The notes below the pieces were generated by a model, which ran no database searches, was not told where the DNA came from, and saw only the letters and a list, made by a program, of their open reading frames with translations. A stretch of DNA of 64,000 nt, taken from NCBI GenBank assembly GCA_050180485.1, contig JBFXED010000004.1:1-64000 (forward strand), in the 5' to 3' direction. Every line of letters starts with the position of its first letter. Within the stretch, counting starts at the first letter, position 1. This document shows positions 1 through 7,312 of this stretch, piece after piece. This stretch comes from CADEGL01 sp050180485. GTDB lineage: Bacteria > Pseudomonadota > Alphaproteobacteria > CADEGL01. Made by a program: the position numbers and the translations under genes.

Positions 1-24
1 CCCTACACGACGCTCTTCCGATCT
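1..24. other. Illumina sequencing adapter remnant (assembly artefact)
   Basis: The first 24 bases match, base for base from memory, the 3' end of the Illumina TruSeq read-1 adapter, ending in GCTCTTCCGATCT. The genomic reading frame of the neighbouring gene runs straight into it without a stop, as expected if a contig end carries untrimmed adapter. These bases are not part of the organism's genome. Confidence 0.97.
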
Positions 25-757
25 GGTTGGGGCCTTTTCCCCGTGCGTAGCCACAAAAATACCCATGACACTGGCGCACGGGCGGTTCGGGATAGAGGTT
101 TGCGATATCACCGCCATCTGAAGGGACTGACCGAATATAGGCCCCTCGATCGAAATCCGAGCGAAAGTAAATCGTGCCGCCATCCTTCGAAAACACCGGC
201 TCGCTGACCCTAGCATCAAAACCGTAGTCAGGCCCGGCAACTCGCACCAGCTTTCGCGATTGCAGATCCATCACACCGATCTGCATGCCGTCGTCCATAC
301 GCACAACGATCGATTTACCGTCGCGAGAAACCTTGGTTTGGTCAAGATTCGTCGAGCAAAAAGGAAATGCGGCAATTCTCTCCGGCTGGTCAGGACGATC
401 CAGAAAGATGCGGGCCAGGACTGGTGAGGAAAGCGTCGGCTTGCGCATAGCTGCGGTCGCTTGCGCCGCTTCCTGGGCCGATCGGTAAACCTGCCCGTCG
501 GGGAAATAGCTAACGCCGTTTATGTAACGGTAGGAAAAGAACAGCGACTTGCTGTCCGGCGCAAACGCGAAGGAATAGGCTTTCCAGCTAAAACAATCGT
601 GGACTAACTCTTCATCACACGGAACCGCTTGCCCCTCCGTCTGCACGGACACGGGCGGCAGCATGGTGGGGGCATTTTCTGCCGCTCGCACCGACAGCAC
701 GCTGGAGCACAACAACCCGGTTAAAATGGCGGTCTGGACGGCGGCTCGGACGATCAT
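25..757 (-). CDS. Secreted WD40-like (PD40/TolB-type) beta-propeller protein, 3' end missing
   Basis: An open frame starts at the ATG at 757 and runs for 244 codons into the adapter at the contig edge, so the C-terminus is missing. The N-terminus (MIVRAAVQTAILTGLL, then CSSVLSVRA before AEN) is a typical Sec signal peptide. At least three PD40-like blades are visible: one around AFAPDSKSLFFSYR, one around KVSRDGKSIVVRM, and one around EPVFSKDGGTIYFRSDFD. Such propellers act in the periplasm or on the cell surface, often in protein binding; no enzymatic motif is visible. It starts 16 bases after the ppk2 stop codon on the same strand, and its ribosome site (GAAGGG) overlaps the end of ppk2, suggesting co-transcription. 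Codon use is less GC-biased than in neighbouring housekeeping genes. Confidence 0.75.
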
Positions 758-772
758 CCGTGGCCCTTCGGA

Positions 773-1738
773 TTATTCCCGCTCCAACTGCGCCTTCACC
801 TTCGCCAACTCCTTACGCTTCTCGGCGCTGACCTTGGGGAATTCCAGGCCTAGCGAGCCCAGTGCCTCGATGATGGCCGCGGCCACCACCAAGCGCGTGA
901 ACCATTTGTTGTCCGCTGGCACGACATACCAGGGCGAGTCCTTCGTGGCAGTCTCCTGGATCATCGTTTCGTAGCATTTCTGATACTCGTCCCAGTAGCC
1001 GCGTTCCTTGCTATCGGACAGCGAGTATTTCCAGTTCTTCTCGGGTTCGTTCAGCCGCGCCAGGAAGCGCTTCTTCTGCTCCTTCTTCGACAGATGGAGG
1101 AAGAATTTGCGAACGATGACGCCGTTGCGCGACAGATATTGTTCGAAGTTCCGGATGTCTTCGTAGCGCTCGTCCCAGATCTTGGGCGTGACCAGCTTAG
1201 GCGGTAGGTGCTGGGCGTCCAGGAACTCCTTGTGCACCTGCACCGCCAGAACTTCTTCGTAGTAGGAGCGGTTGAAGATGCCGATGCGCCCGCGTTCGGG
1301 GAGGTTCTTCATGCAGCGCCACAGGAAGTCGTGATCCAGCTCCTCGGCCGAAGGCGCTTTGAAGGAATAGACCTGGCAGCCCTGCGGGTTGACGCCGGAC
1401 ATGACGTGCTTGATCGCGCCGTCCTTGCCCGCCGCGTCGGTGGCCTGGAAGATCAGCAGCAAGGCCCAGCGGTCCTGGGCATACAGCCGCTCCTGCAACT
1501 CCGACAGAAGCTCGCGACCCAAGGACAGGATTTCCTTCGCGCGCGGTTTGTCCTCGGCGTTGAGGCCCGCAATGTCGGCAGGGTCGATCTCCTTCAGGCG
1601 AAACTTCTTGCCTTTGCAGACCCGATAGGGCGCCGCGAACTCCTCACTGCGGCGAATTTTCTCTTTAAAACCCGCCTTCTCGAATTTGGAAGTGCCTTTA
1701 TCGGCAGTCTGGGGCGCCTTTTTCTTGCCGTTTCCCAT
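773..1738 (-). CDS. ppk2: Polyphosphate kinase 2 family protein (polyphosphate:nucleotide phosphotransferase)
   Basis: The 321-residue protein is a single-domain PPK2 enzyme of usual length. It transfers phosphate between inorganic polyphosphate and nucleotides in the cytoplasm. The Walker A-like loop ATDAAGKDG lies at residues 99-107, the Walker B-like segment GRIGIFNRSYYEEV near 150-163, and the lid region with WKYSLSD near 236-242. The long basic N-terminus and the overall pattern resemble the nucleoside mono/diphosphate-using PPK2 class, but the exact substrate cannot be read from sequence. The start is supported by GGGGAG five bases upstream. It lies between the 142-residue unknown at 1780-2208 and the truncated propeller gene, all on the minus strand, and may share the FNR/FixK-type site at 2296-2309. 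Confidence 0.92.
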   Translation of the reverse strand: MGNGKKKAPQTADKGTSKFEKAGFKEKIRRSEEFAAPYRVCKGKKFRLKEIDPADIAGLNAEDKPRAKEILSLGRELLSELQERLYAQDRWALLLIFQATDAAGKDGAIKHVMSGVNPQGCQVYSFKAPSAEELDHDFLWRCMKNLPERGRIGIFNRSYYEEVLAVQVHKEFLDAQHLPPKLVTPKIWDERYEDIRNFEQYLSRNGVIVRKFFLHLSKKEQKKRFLARLNEPEKNWKYSLSDSKERGYWDEYQKCYETMIQETATKDSPWYVVPADNKWFTRLVVAAAIIEALGSLGLEFPKVSAEKRKELAKVKAQLERE

Positions 1739-1779
1739 AGATCTCCCCTGGCCTCAGAACAAGCGGCGCGATGGCCAAT

Positions 1780-2208
1780 TCACCATTTCAGAAATATGCC
1801 GACATCACCAAGCATACCGTTCGGATAGTTCAGCACTTGGGCAGACAGCTTGTACCCGAGTGGCCTCAGTTTTTTGTCGTAATACTCATAGGCCTTTTTG
1901 GCAAAGCCCTCGAGAGAAACTGGCCAATCCGGGTCGAAGTTATTAATGCGCCGACCGCCGTCGTTGCAGTAGGTGGCGGGAAACGTCATGACGCGTAATT
2001 CGGTCAAGCCCTGCTCGGCGGCGTGACGGACCGCGGCATTTACACGATTTTCCACGTCGGGGTGAATGTCCTTCGAAAGAAAAGCCTCGTGCAAATCCTT
2101 CACTGTTTGCTTTTGTTTGGCATCTCGATCCCGATACTCTTGGATCTTTTTCATTTCTATGTCGTCAGTGATTTTTTGCAGATCGCCGGGTTTTAACAGC
2201 GCGCCCAT
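1780..2208 (-). CDS. Conserved-looking hypothetical cytoplasmic protein, 142 aa
   Basis: I do not recognise a named family. The protein has a charged, probably helical N-terminal half (residues 10-50, rich in Lys, Asp and Glu). A more conserved-looking C-terminal half contains FPATYCNDGGRRINNFDPDW and a following YEYYDKKLRPLGYKL segment. There is no signal peptide or membrane segment. The start is well supported by the ribosome site GGAGGAAG. It is the first gene of a minus-strand group with ppk2 (41-base gap), and a perfect TTGAC-N4-GTCAA palindrome lies about 90 bases upstream. Base composition is visibly more AT-rich than in neighbours, which may mean a different codon history. A low-oxygen stress role is inference from the operator only. 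Confidence 0.7.
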   Translation of the reverse strand: MGALLKPGDLQKITDDIEMKKIQEYRDRDAKQKQTVKDLHEAFLSKDIHPDVENRVNAAVRHAAEQGLTELRVMTFPATYCNDGGRRINNFDPDWPVSLEGFAKKAYEYYDKKLRPLGYKLSAQVLNYPNGMLGDVGIFLKW

Positions 2209-2295
2209 GAACGCTTCCTCCGTGGACTAGATATCGAGAGCTTTTGAAAGTTTCGCCATGAAACCAACAAATCGAGGTAAACCAACCCGCTCGCA

Positions 2296-2309
2296 TTGAC
2301 CTGCGTCAA
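2296..2309. promoter_or_regulatory. FNR/FixK-type operator (perfect palindrome)
   Basis: TTGACctgcGTCAA is a perfect dyad matching the anaerobox form TTGAY-N4-RTCAA bound by FNR, FnrL and FixK proteins. It sits about 90 bases upstream of the 142-residue unknown and ppk2. It lies downstream of the GFA gene ending at 2390, so it can only serve the minus-strand genes from 2208 downwards. The regulator gene is not in this window. Confidence 0.55.
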
Positions 2310-2389
2310 CCCTTCGATGGCTCCCCTACTAAGAGCGTCATTGCGATGCTTTGGTTTTCTTCCAACTACTGCACGCCTGGAATCATCAT

Positions 2390-2797
2390 TTACACGTGCG
2401 ACGTCGGCCATTGGCCATGGCGCGGCAGGTCGTCGTCGATGCGAAGCCACGGCAGCATGGAATCGGTGAAGATGTGGTACTGGGGCTTCATGTCGTGTGG
2501 ATTATCCATCATGGCGACCGTCAGCCAGATGGAATCGGAGCGCTTGGCCTCGCGATAGGCCAGCGAGCCGCCGCAAGCCGGACAGAAACCGCGCTCGGCA
2601 TTCTCAGACGAGCGGTACCAAGCCGGCGCGCCCTGGGTGAATTCGACCTGCTCCTTGGCGTAACGCGCGAAGGTGAGGAACGGACCGCCCGAGGCCCGGC
2701 GACACATGCCGCAATGGCAGTTGCTGACGCTTTTCGGGATTCCCCGCGCGACGTAGCGCACGGCGCCGCAGAGGCAACGCCCGGTGTGGTCGCTCAT
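2390..2797 (-). CDS. GFA family zinc protein (glutathione-dependent formaldehyde-activating/CENP-V fold), copy 1
   Basis: The 135-residue protein is a full-length GFA domain. The zinc ligands are visible as C8-x-C10 (CLCGAV), the C27-H-C29-xx-C32 cluster (CHCGMC) and C72-xx-C75 (FCPACG). The founding member was proposed to condense formaldehyde with glutathione, but most homologues have no demonstrated activity, so the reaction is uncertain. There is no signal peptide. It overlaps the next GFA gene by four bases (ATGA), so the two are translationally coupled. It is one of three GFA genes within 1.9 kb; a formaldehyde dehydrogenase gene of the same pathway lies far away at 54059. Confidence 0.9.
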   Translation of the reverse strand: MSDHTGRCLCGAVRYVARGIPKSVSNCHCGMCRRASGGPFLTFARYAKEQVEFTQGAPAWYRSSENAERGFCPACGGSLAYREAKRSDSIWLTVAMMDNPHDMKPQYHIFTDSMLPWLRIDDDLPRHGQWPTSHV

Positions 2798-3228
2798 CCG
2801 TGATCCTTATGGCGCGGCAGCCCGTCGCGCATATGCAGCCAGGGAATCATGGTGCCCACGTAGATATGGCTGGTGGGTTTGAGCGTCTCGGGCTTGTCGA
2901 AGCAGCCCACGTTGAGGCCGATGCTGTCGAGCTTGCGGCCTGCCTTGAAATAGATCTGCCCGCCGCACTTGGCGCAGAAGCCGCGCCGGTTCGGCTTGGA
3001 GGAGGCGTATTCCTTCGGCTTACCCTTGGTGAAGGTAAAACCCGCGAGCGGAAACCGCGCAAAGGTCACGACCGGCGCGCCCGAAGCCTTGCGGCACATG
3101 CCACAGTGGCAATGGGAGACATAGAAGGGCACGCCCGTGACGCGGAAGCGGATGGCGCCGCACAAGCAGCCGCCGGTGTAGGTCTTCGCGCGCGGCTTCG
3201 TGGGCTTGTTCTTCGCCTTGGTGGCCAT
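2794..3228 (-). CDS. GFA family zinc protein, copy 2
   Basis: The 144-residue GFA protein has a short Lys/Pro-rich N-terminal extension (residues 2-15) not seen in the other two copies. Zinc-binding cysteines are C21 and C23 (CLCGAI), C40, C42 and C45 (CHCGMC), and C85 and C88 (FCAKCG). It shares the GGC/RCLCGAxRF start and the IPWLHxRDGLPRH end with copy 1, so the pair probably arose by duplication. It sits between copy 1 (four-base overlap) and the LysE exporter (three-base gap) in one minus-strand operon. The substrate is unknown; formaldehyde-glutathione chemistry is only the family's historical annotation. Confidence 0.9.
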   Translation of the reverse strand: MATKAKNKPTKPRAKTYTGGCLCGAIRFRVTGVPFYVSHCHCGMCRKASGAPVVTFARFPLAGFTFTKGKPKEYASSKPNRRGFCAKCGGQIYFKAGRKLDSIGLNVGCFDKPETLKPTSHIYVGTMIPWLHMRDGLPRHKDHG

Positions 3229-3231
3229 GGC

Positions 3232-3858
3232 CTAATTCTCCTCCAGCAAGAGGCGCGCGCCCAGCAAAACCAACAGACCACCGACGATCCGGTCGATCGC
3301 CGCCTTGGCGCGCAGATAGAACGCCCGCGCCCGTCCAGAGGACAGAACCGTGGCCACCAGCGTGTACCAGCCGAACTCGATGATCGCACCGGCGGCCAGG
3401 ATCGACAGCTTGACCCAGAGCGGCGTCGACGGCGGCACGGCGGCGGCGAACAGGCCGACGCAAAAGGCGATGGATTTGGGATTGGTGAGCTGAGTCAGAA
3501 GCCCCACGCGCAAGCCATGCGCGAAATGCCCGGGCGCCGCGTCAGCGAAGTCCGCCGAGGGCGGCGGCTTGCGCGCGCCCAGCCAGGACTTGATGCCGAG
3601 ATAGACCAGATAGGCCCCGCCCGCGATACGGATCGGATCGTGCAGCCAGGCCATCTGGTTCAGCACGATGCCGAGGCCGAACAGGGTGAGAGAGGCGTAG
3701 GTCAAAGCACCCGTCGAGACGCCGACGGTCGCGCCCATGCCCGCCGCGCGCGAGTGCGCGACGGAAAGCTGCGAGACGATGAGGAAGTTGGGTCCCGGGC
3801 TGATCACCGCCAGGAGCCAGATGAAAGCCGCACCGAAGATCACGAGCGCCTGATCCAT
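3232..3858 (-). CDS. LysE/RhtB family amino-acid exporter
   Basis: The 208-residue inner-membrane protein has about six hydrophobic segments and the hallmark SPGPN motif at residues 20-24, in the position typical of LysE/RhtB exporters. These carry amino acids or related small molecules out of the cell; the substrate here is unknown. The ATG at 3858 is preferred over an upstream one because it gives the family's usual MDxxLxxF start and has GGGAG upstream, overlapping the end of the preceding GFA gene. It is embedded between GFA copies 2 and 3 with gaps of two or three bases, an unusual partnership that suggests a shared substrate or stress. Confidence 0.9.
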   Translation of the reverse strand: MDQALVIFGAAFIWLLAVISPGPNFLIVSQLSVAHSRAAGMGATVGVSTGALTYASLTLFGLGIVLNQMAWLHDPIRIAGGAYLVYLGIKSWLGARKPPPSADFADAAPGHFAHGLRVGLLTQLTNPKSIAFCVGLFAAAVPPSTPLWVKLSILAAGAIIEFGWYTLVATVLSSGRARAFYLRAKAAIDRIVGGLLVLLGARLLLEEN

Positions 3859-3860
3859 GC

Positions 3861-4280
3861 TTAATTCTCCCGCTTCGAATCGCGCGGCGTGCGCGGATAG
3901 CGGGGCAGGGACTCGTCGGCGTGGAACCAAGCCACCCGTTCGCTGGTCCAGACATGGAGCGTAGCGGGGAATTTCTCCGGTGCGTCGAAGGCGCCCAGGA
4001 ACAGGTCGATGTCGCCCGGACGCTTTTCGCTTTCGTAAGCCAACGGCGTACCGCAGCTCTTGCAGAAGCTGCGCGCGACGCCAGGCGAGGAGGCATAGGC
4101 GTTCGGACGCCCCTTAATCCATTCCACGTCCTTCGCGGCATAACCGGCGAAGGTGGCGATGACGCCGCCGACCTGCCGCCGGCAGCTTTGGCAGTGGCAA
4201 TGGGCGACGAAGCGCGGTTCGCCCCCAACCCGGAATCGCACCGCGCCACAGAGGCAACCGCCTTCGTAGCTTTTAGCCAT
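3861..4280 (-). CDS. GFA family zinc protein, copy 3
   Basis: The 139-residue GFA protein has zinc ligands C9/C11 (CLCGAV), C28/C30/C33 (CHCQSC) and C73/C76 (FCKSCG). It is the most divergent of the three local copies: the third cluster is followed by TPLAYES, and the C-terminal segment is VWTSERVAWFHADESLPRYP. This suggests it is not a recent duplicate of the other two. It starts the GFA-LysE-GFA-GFA operon, two bases after the exonuclease III stop codon. Function is inferred from the family only. Confidence 0.9.
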   Translation of the reverse strand: MAKSYEGGCLCGAVRFRVGGEPRFVAHCHCQSCRRQVGGVIATFAGYAAKDVEWIKGRPNAYASSPGVARSFCKSCGTPLAYESEKRPGDIDLFLGAFDAPEKFPATLHVWTSERVAWFHADESLPRYPRTPRDSKREN

Positions 4281-4282
4281 CG

Positions 4283-5074
4283 CTACAGTTTCAACTCACA
4301 CCAAACGGGCGTGTGGTCCGAGGCCTTGTCCTTGCCGCGCGGGCCGCGGTCGATTCCCGCCGCCATCAGCCGGTCGGCCGCCTGGGGCGAGAGGAGAAGA
4401 TGGTCGATACGGATACCGTCGTCGCGCGGCCAGGCGCCGCCCTGATAGTCCCAGAAGCTGTAATGCCCGCCCTCGGGATGGAGCGCGCGGAACGCGTCGG
4501 TTAGGCCAAGATAGAGCAGGGCGCGGAAATGGTTACGCGATTCTGGCTGCGCCAGCGCGTCGTTGACCCAAGCGGCCGGGTTGCGCGCGTCGATATCCCA
4601 GGGGATCACGTTGTAGTCGCCGCCCAGCACGAAGACCTCTTCGCCCTTCAGAAGCTCCTCCGCGTGGGCGCGCAGCCGGTCCATCCAGGCCAGCTTGTAG
4701 GCGAACTTTTCGGTGCCGATGGGATTGCCGTTGGGCAGGTAGATAGAAGCGACGCGAAAGGGCGTGGGCGTGGCGTCGATCAGCGCTTCGATATAGCGTG
4801 CCTGTTCCTCGCCGCCGTCGCCACCCGGCAGAACGCGCTGCTCCACCTCGATCCGCGACTTGGAGAGGATGGCGACGCCGTTATAGGTCTTCTGGCCGAC
4901 CGCGGCGACGTTGTAGCCCAGATCGCCAATCTCCATTTCCGGAAACTGCTCGGCGACGCACTTGATCTCTTGCAGCAGCGCCACATCGGGCTGCGCGTCC
5001 TTCAGCCACGCGAGCACGTTCGGCAGCCGCGCCTTGATCGAATTGACGTTCCAGGTGGCGATCTTGACCATCAT
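4283..5074 (-). CDS. xth: Exodeoxyribonuclease III
   Basis: This 263-residue enzyme of the EEP phosphatase fold cuts DNA at abasic sites and removes 3' blocking groups in base-excision repair. Catalytic motifs are visible: the N-terminal KIATWNVNSIKAR, E36 in LLQEIKC, D153/N155 in GGDYNVIP, and the C-terminal SDHTPVW (D253/H254). Length is normal for bacterial Xth. Two consecutive ATG codons (5074 and 5071) could start it. A GAGGG ribosome site lies very close, so the second may be the true one. Confidence 0.95.
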   Translation of the reverse strand: MMVKIATWNVNSIKARLPNVLAWLKDAQPDVALLQEIKCVAEQFPEMEIGDLGYNVAAVGQKTYNGVAILSKSRIEVEQRVLPGGDGGEEQARYIEALIDATPTPFRVASIYLPNGNPIGTEKFAYKLAWMDRLRAHAEELLKGEEVFVLGGDYNVIPWDIDARNPAAWVNDALAQPESRNHFRALLYLGLTDAFRALHPEGGHYSFWDYQGGAWPRDDGIRIDHLLLSPQAADRLMAAGIDRGPRGKDKASDHTPVWCELKL

Positions 5075-5119
5075 GCCCTCGCGTTGCGCCCGCCATCAAA
5101 GGCGAGCCGCAGGGGCATT

Positions 5120-5638
5120 TCAAGCGGCCTCGGGCGCGCGGTACTCGGGCGCCTCGTCGACCCGGGCGCCGAACATCGGATAGACGCGCTTGGCGGCCAC
5201 GGCGCGCGGGTCGGTGAAGACCTGCGCTTCCTCCAAACCCTGGTCGCGCAGCCAAATCAGATTGTCGCAGAGGAGCGAACGCGCCAGGCCACGGCCCTGG
5301 TGGGCGGGTGCCACGCAGACGCCAGTGATCAGGTTATGCCCGTCATGCCGCTCCAAAGACGCCGCCGAGACGCCCGCGATCTCGCCGTCCTTCACCGCCA
5401 CGGCATAGCGCGTGCCGGACGTACCCAGCGTGGCGCGGATGCGCGCGGACAGGCGCTCTCGGATGCGGCCCATCATCGTGACCCAAGTTTCGTCCGTCTC
5501 GTAAGCCGCGAGCGCGGCGGACACGACGGCTTCGCATTCGTCCTCGTTCGCCGCGCGGATCTCATAACCTGCCGGCGCGGGCGCGATGAACGCCGCACCG
5601 GGCAAATGCCATGAGAATCGCAGCCAGACATCGGCCAT
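5120..5638 (-). CDS. GNAT family N-acetyltransferase
   Basis: The 172-residue protein has a GNAT fold. The acetyl-CoA-binding motif A is VCVAPAHQGRGLARSLL, with Q114-G-R-G-L-A119 forming the pyrophosphate loop. The N-terminal 25 residues are an extra segment before the usual beta-1 strand (YEIRAANEDE). The C-terminal part (QVFTDPRAVAAKRVYPMFGA) fits the acceptor-side helix and strand of the family. The substrate is not predictable. It is on the same strand as xth, 45 bases away, and may be co-transcribed downstream of erpA. Confidence 0.85.
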   Translation of the reverse strand: MADVWLRFSWHLPGAAFIAPAPAGYEIRAANEDECEAVVSAALAAYETDETWVTMMGRIRERLSARIRATLGTSGTRYAVAVKDGEIAGVSAASLERHDGHNLITGVCVAPAHQGRGLARSLLCDNLIWLRDQGLEEAQVFTDPRAVAAKRVYPMFGARVDEAPEYRAPEAA

Positions 5639-5672
5639 GGATGTTCCTTTTGCGCGAAAGAGGAGAGGGCGG

Positions 5673-6032
5673 CTAGATCGAGAAGGACGTGCCGCAGCCG
5701 CAGGACGATTTCGCGTTCGGATTGCTCATCTTGAAGAAGGAGCCGACCAACTCCTCGACATAAGAGAGTTCGGAGCCCTTCACCAGTTCGAGCGAAACCT
5801 CGTCGACCACCACGCGCACGCCGTCGACCTCGAAGACCGCGTCGTCGGCGGCGGGCTTATCGTCAAAGGTGAAGCCGTACTGGAAGCCCGAGCAGCCGCC
5901 GCCGCTGACCGAGATGCGGAAGACCGAGCCCGGCGCCGCATCGCCTCGGGCCATCATCGCGCGGATACGCTTGATCGCCCCCGGGCTGATCGCCAAGGCC
6001 GGCCGTTCCATCGTCGCGACGCCGTCCGCCAT
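5673..6032 (-). CDS. erpA: Iron-sulfur cluster insertion protein ErpA (HesB/IscA family)
   Basis: This 119-residue A-type carrier delivers Fe-S clusters to apoproteins. The three conserved cysteines are present: C47 in GGGCSGFQY, and C111 and C113 in SSCGCGTSFSI at the C-terminus. It is divergent from dgt, an arrangement familiar in alphaproteobacteria. A perfect minus-35 TTGACA (complement of 6099-6104) with a plausible minus-10 lies upstream. The start at 6032 leaves a short N-terminal extension (MADGVATMERPALAI); an internal ATG at residue 8 is an alternative. Confidence 0.93.
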   Translation of the reverse strand: MADGVATMERPALAISPGAIKRIRAMMARGDAAPGSVFRISVSGGGCSGFQYGFTFDDKPAADDAVFEVDGVRVVVDEVSLELVKGSELSYVEELVGSFFKMSNPNAKSSCGCGTSFSI

Positions 6033-6076
6033 GTCCGTATCCTACGCCAGAATGGGCCTCGATGACCCGTCAAATC

Positions 6077-6104
6077 TATGTAATCCCTTCAAATTGAATG
6101 TCAA
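6077..6104 (-). promoter_or_regulatory. Candidate sigma-70 promoter for erpA
   Basis: On the minus strand, TTGACA (6104-6099) is followed after 16 bases by TACATA (6082-6077), about 45 bases upstream of the erpA start codon. The stretch 6070-6105 is markedly AT-rich compared with its surroundings. Confidence 0.5.
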
Positions 6105-6157
6105 ACCGGCGCCCTGCGGCGTTGCCACGGGGTCGGGGCGCCTGTAGCTTCCGCGCC

Positions 6158-7312
6158 ATGACCGCGCTGCGCCGTCTCGCTCCCTACGCCACGCGTGCCG
6201 AGGCGAGCCGCGGGCGTCTTTATCCCGAGCCCGAGAGTCACACCCGCAGCGTCTTCCAACGTGATCGCGACCGTGTCATCCACTCGACCGCGTTCCGGCG
6301 TCTGAAGCACAAGACCCAAGTCTTCGTCTACGACGAGGGCGACCATTACCGCACGCGGCTGACCCATAGCCTGGAAGTCGCCCAGATCGCGCGCTCGATG
6401 GCGCGGGCGCTCGGCCTCGACGACGATTTGGCCGAGGCCTTGTCGCTCGCCCACGATCTCGGCCACACGCCCTTCGGTCACGCGGGCGAGGAAGCACTCG
6501 ATGCCTGCATGCGCGACCATGGCGGCTTCGACCACAACGCCCAGGCGCTGCGCATCGTCACCACGCTGGAGCGGCATTACGCCGAGTTCGACGGGCTCAA
6601 CCTGACCTGGGAGACGCTGGAAGGGTTGGTAAAGCACAACGGCCCGCTGAGGGGCCCGGACGTGCACGAAACCATCCTGGCCTACACCGCGCGCAACGAC
6701 CTGGAGCTTGGCACGTATGCCGGGCTCGAGGCCCAGGTGGCGGCGCTCGCCGATGACATCGCCTACAACAACCACGACATCGACGATGGGCTGCGCGCGG
6801 ATCTGTTCGCGGTTTCGGACCTGGCCGACCTGCCATTGGTCGGACCCGTCTTCCACGAAGTGGCCCGCCGCTATCCAGGCATCGAGCGGCCGCGCCTGAT
6901 CCACGAATCGATCCGGCGGCTGATCAACCTGATGGTGTCGGACCTGATGGTCGAAACGCGCCGGCGGTTGGAGGAGGCGAAGCCCCGGACGGTCGAGGAC
7001 ATCCGCGCCCAACGGAGGCCCATGGTCGCTTTCAGCGCGGAGATGGAGACCCATAACCGGGCGCTGAAAGCCTTCCTTTTCAAGCGGATGTACCGTCACG
7101 AGCGGGTCAATCAGATGACCGACCACGCGCGAGAGGTGGTGCGAGACCTCTTCCTTGTCTATATGGGCGACCCGCCACCGCCCGTCCTTCGACAGGCGGC
7201 TGGAGGCGACCTTCGAGCCCGCGCTCGGGCGGTCGCCGACTACATCGCCGGAATGACCGACCGCTTCGCCCTGGACGAGCACAAGCGCCTGTGCGCCCCG
7301 AAAGAAGAATAA
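6158..7312 (+). CDS. dgt: Deoxyguanosinetriphosphate triphosphohydrolase-like protein (HD domain dNTPase)
   Basis: The 384-residue cytoplasmic enzyme has an HD metal-binding domain and is predicted to cleave dGTP or other dNTPs to the nucleoside and triphosphate. The metal ligands are seen in YRTRLTHSLEVAQIAR (H70), SLAHDLGHTPFGHAG (H99-D100, H103, H108) and the later DDIAYNNHDIDDGL segment. The ATG at 6158 gives the usual family start; an upstream ATG at 6098 in the same frame would add 20 unlikely Arg/Pro-rich residues. Its TAA overlaps the argS start codon as TAATG, so the two are co-transcribed. Confidence 0.93.
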   Translation: MTALRRLAPYATRAEASRGRLYPEPESHTRSVFQRDRDRVIHSTAFRRLKHKTQVFVYDEGDHYRTRLTHSLEVAQIARSMARALGLDDDLAEALSLAHDLGHTPFGHAGEEALDACMRDHGGFDHNAQALRIVTTLERHYAEFDGLNLTWETLEGLVKHNGPLRGPDVHETILAYTARNDLELGTYAGLEAQVAALADDIAYNNHDIDDGLRADLFAVSDLADLPLVGPVFHEVARRYPGIERPRLIHESIRRLINLMVSDLMVETRRRLEEAKPRTVEDIRAQRRPMVAFSAEMETHNRALKAFLFKRMYRHERVNQMTDHAREVVRDLFLVYMGDPPPPVLRQAAGGDLRARARAVADYIAGMTDRFALDEHKRLCAPKEE

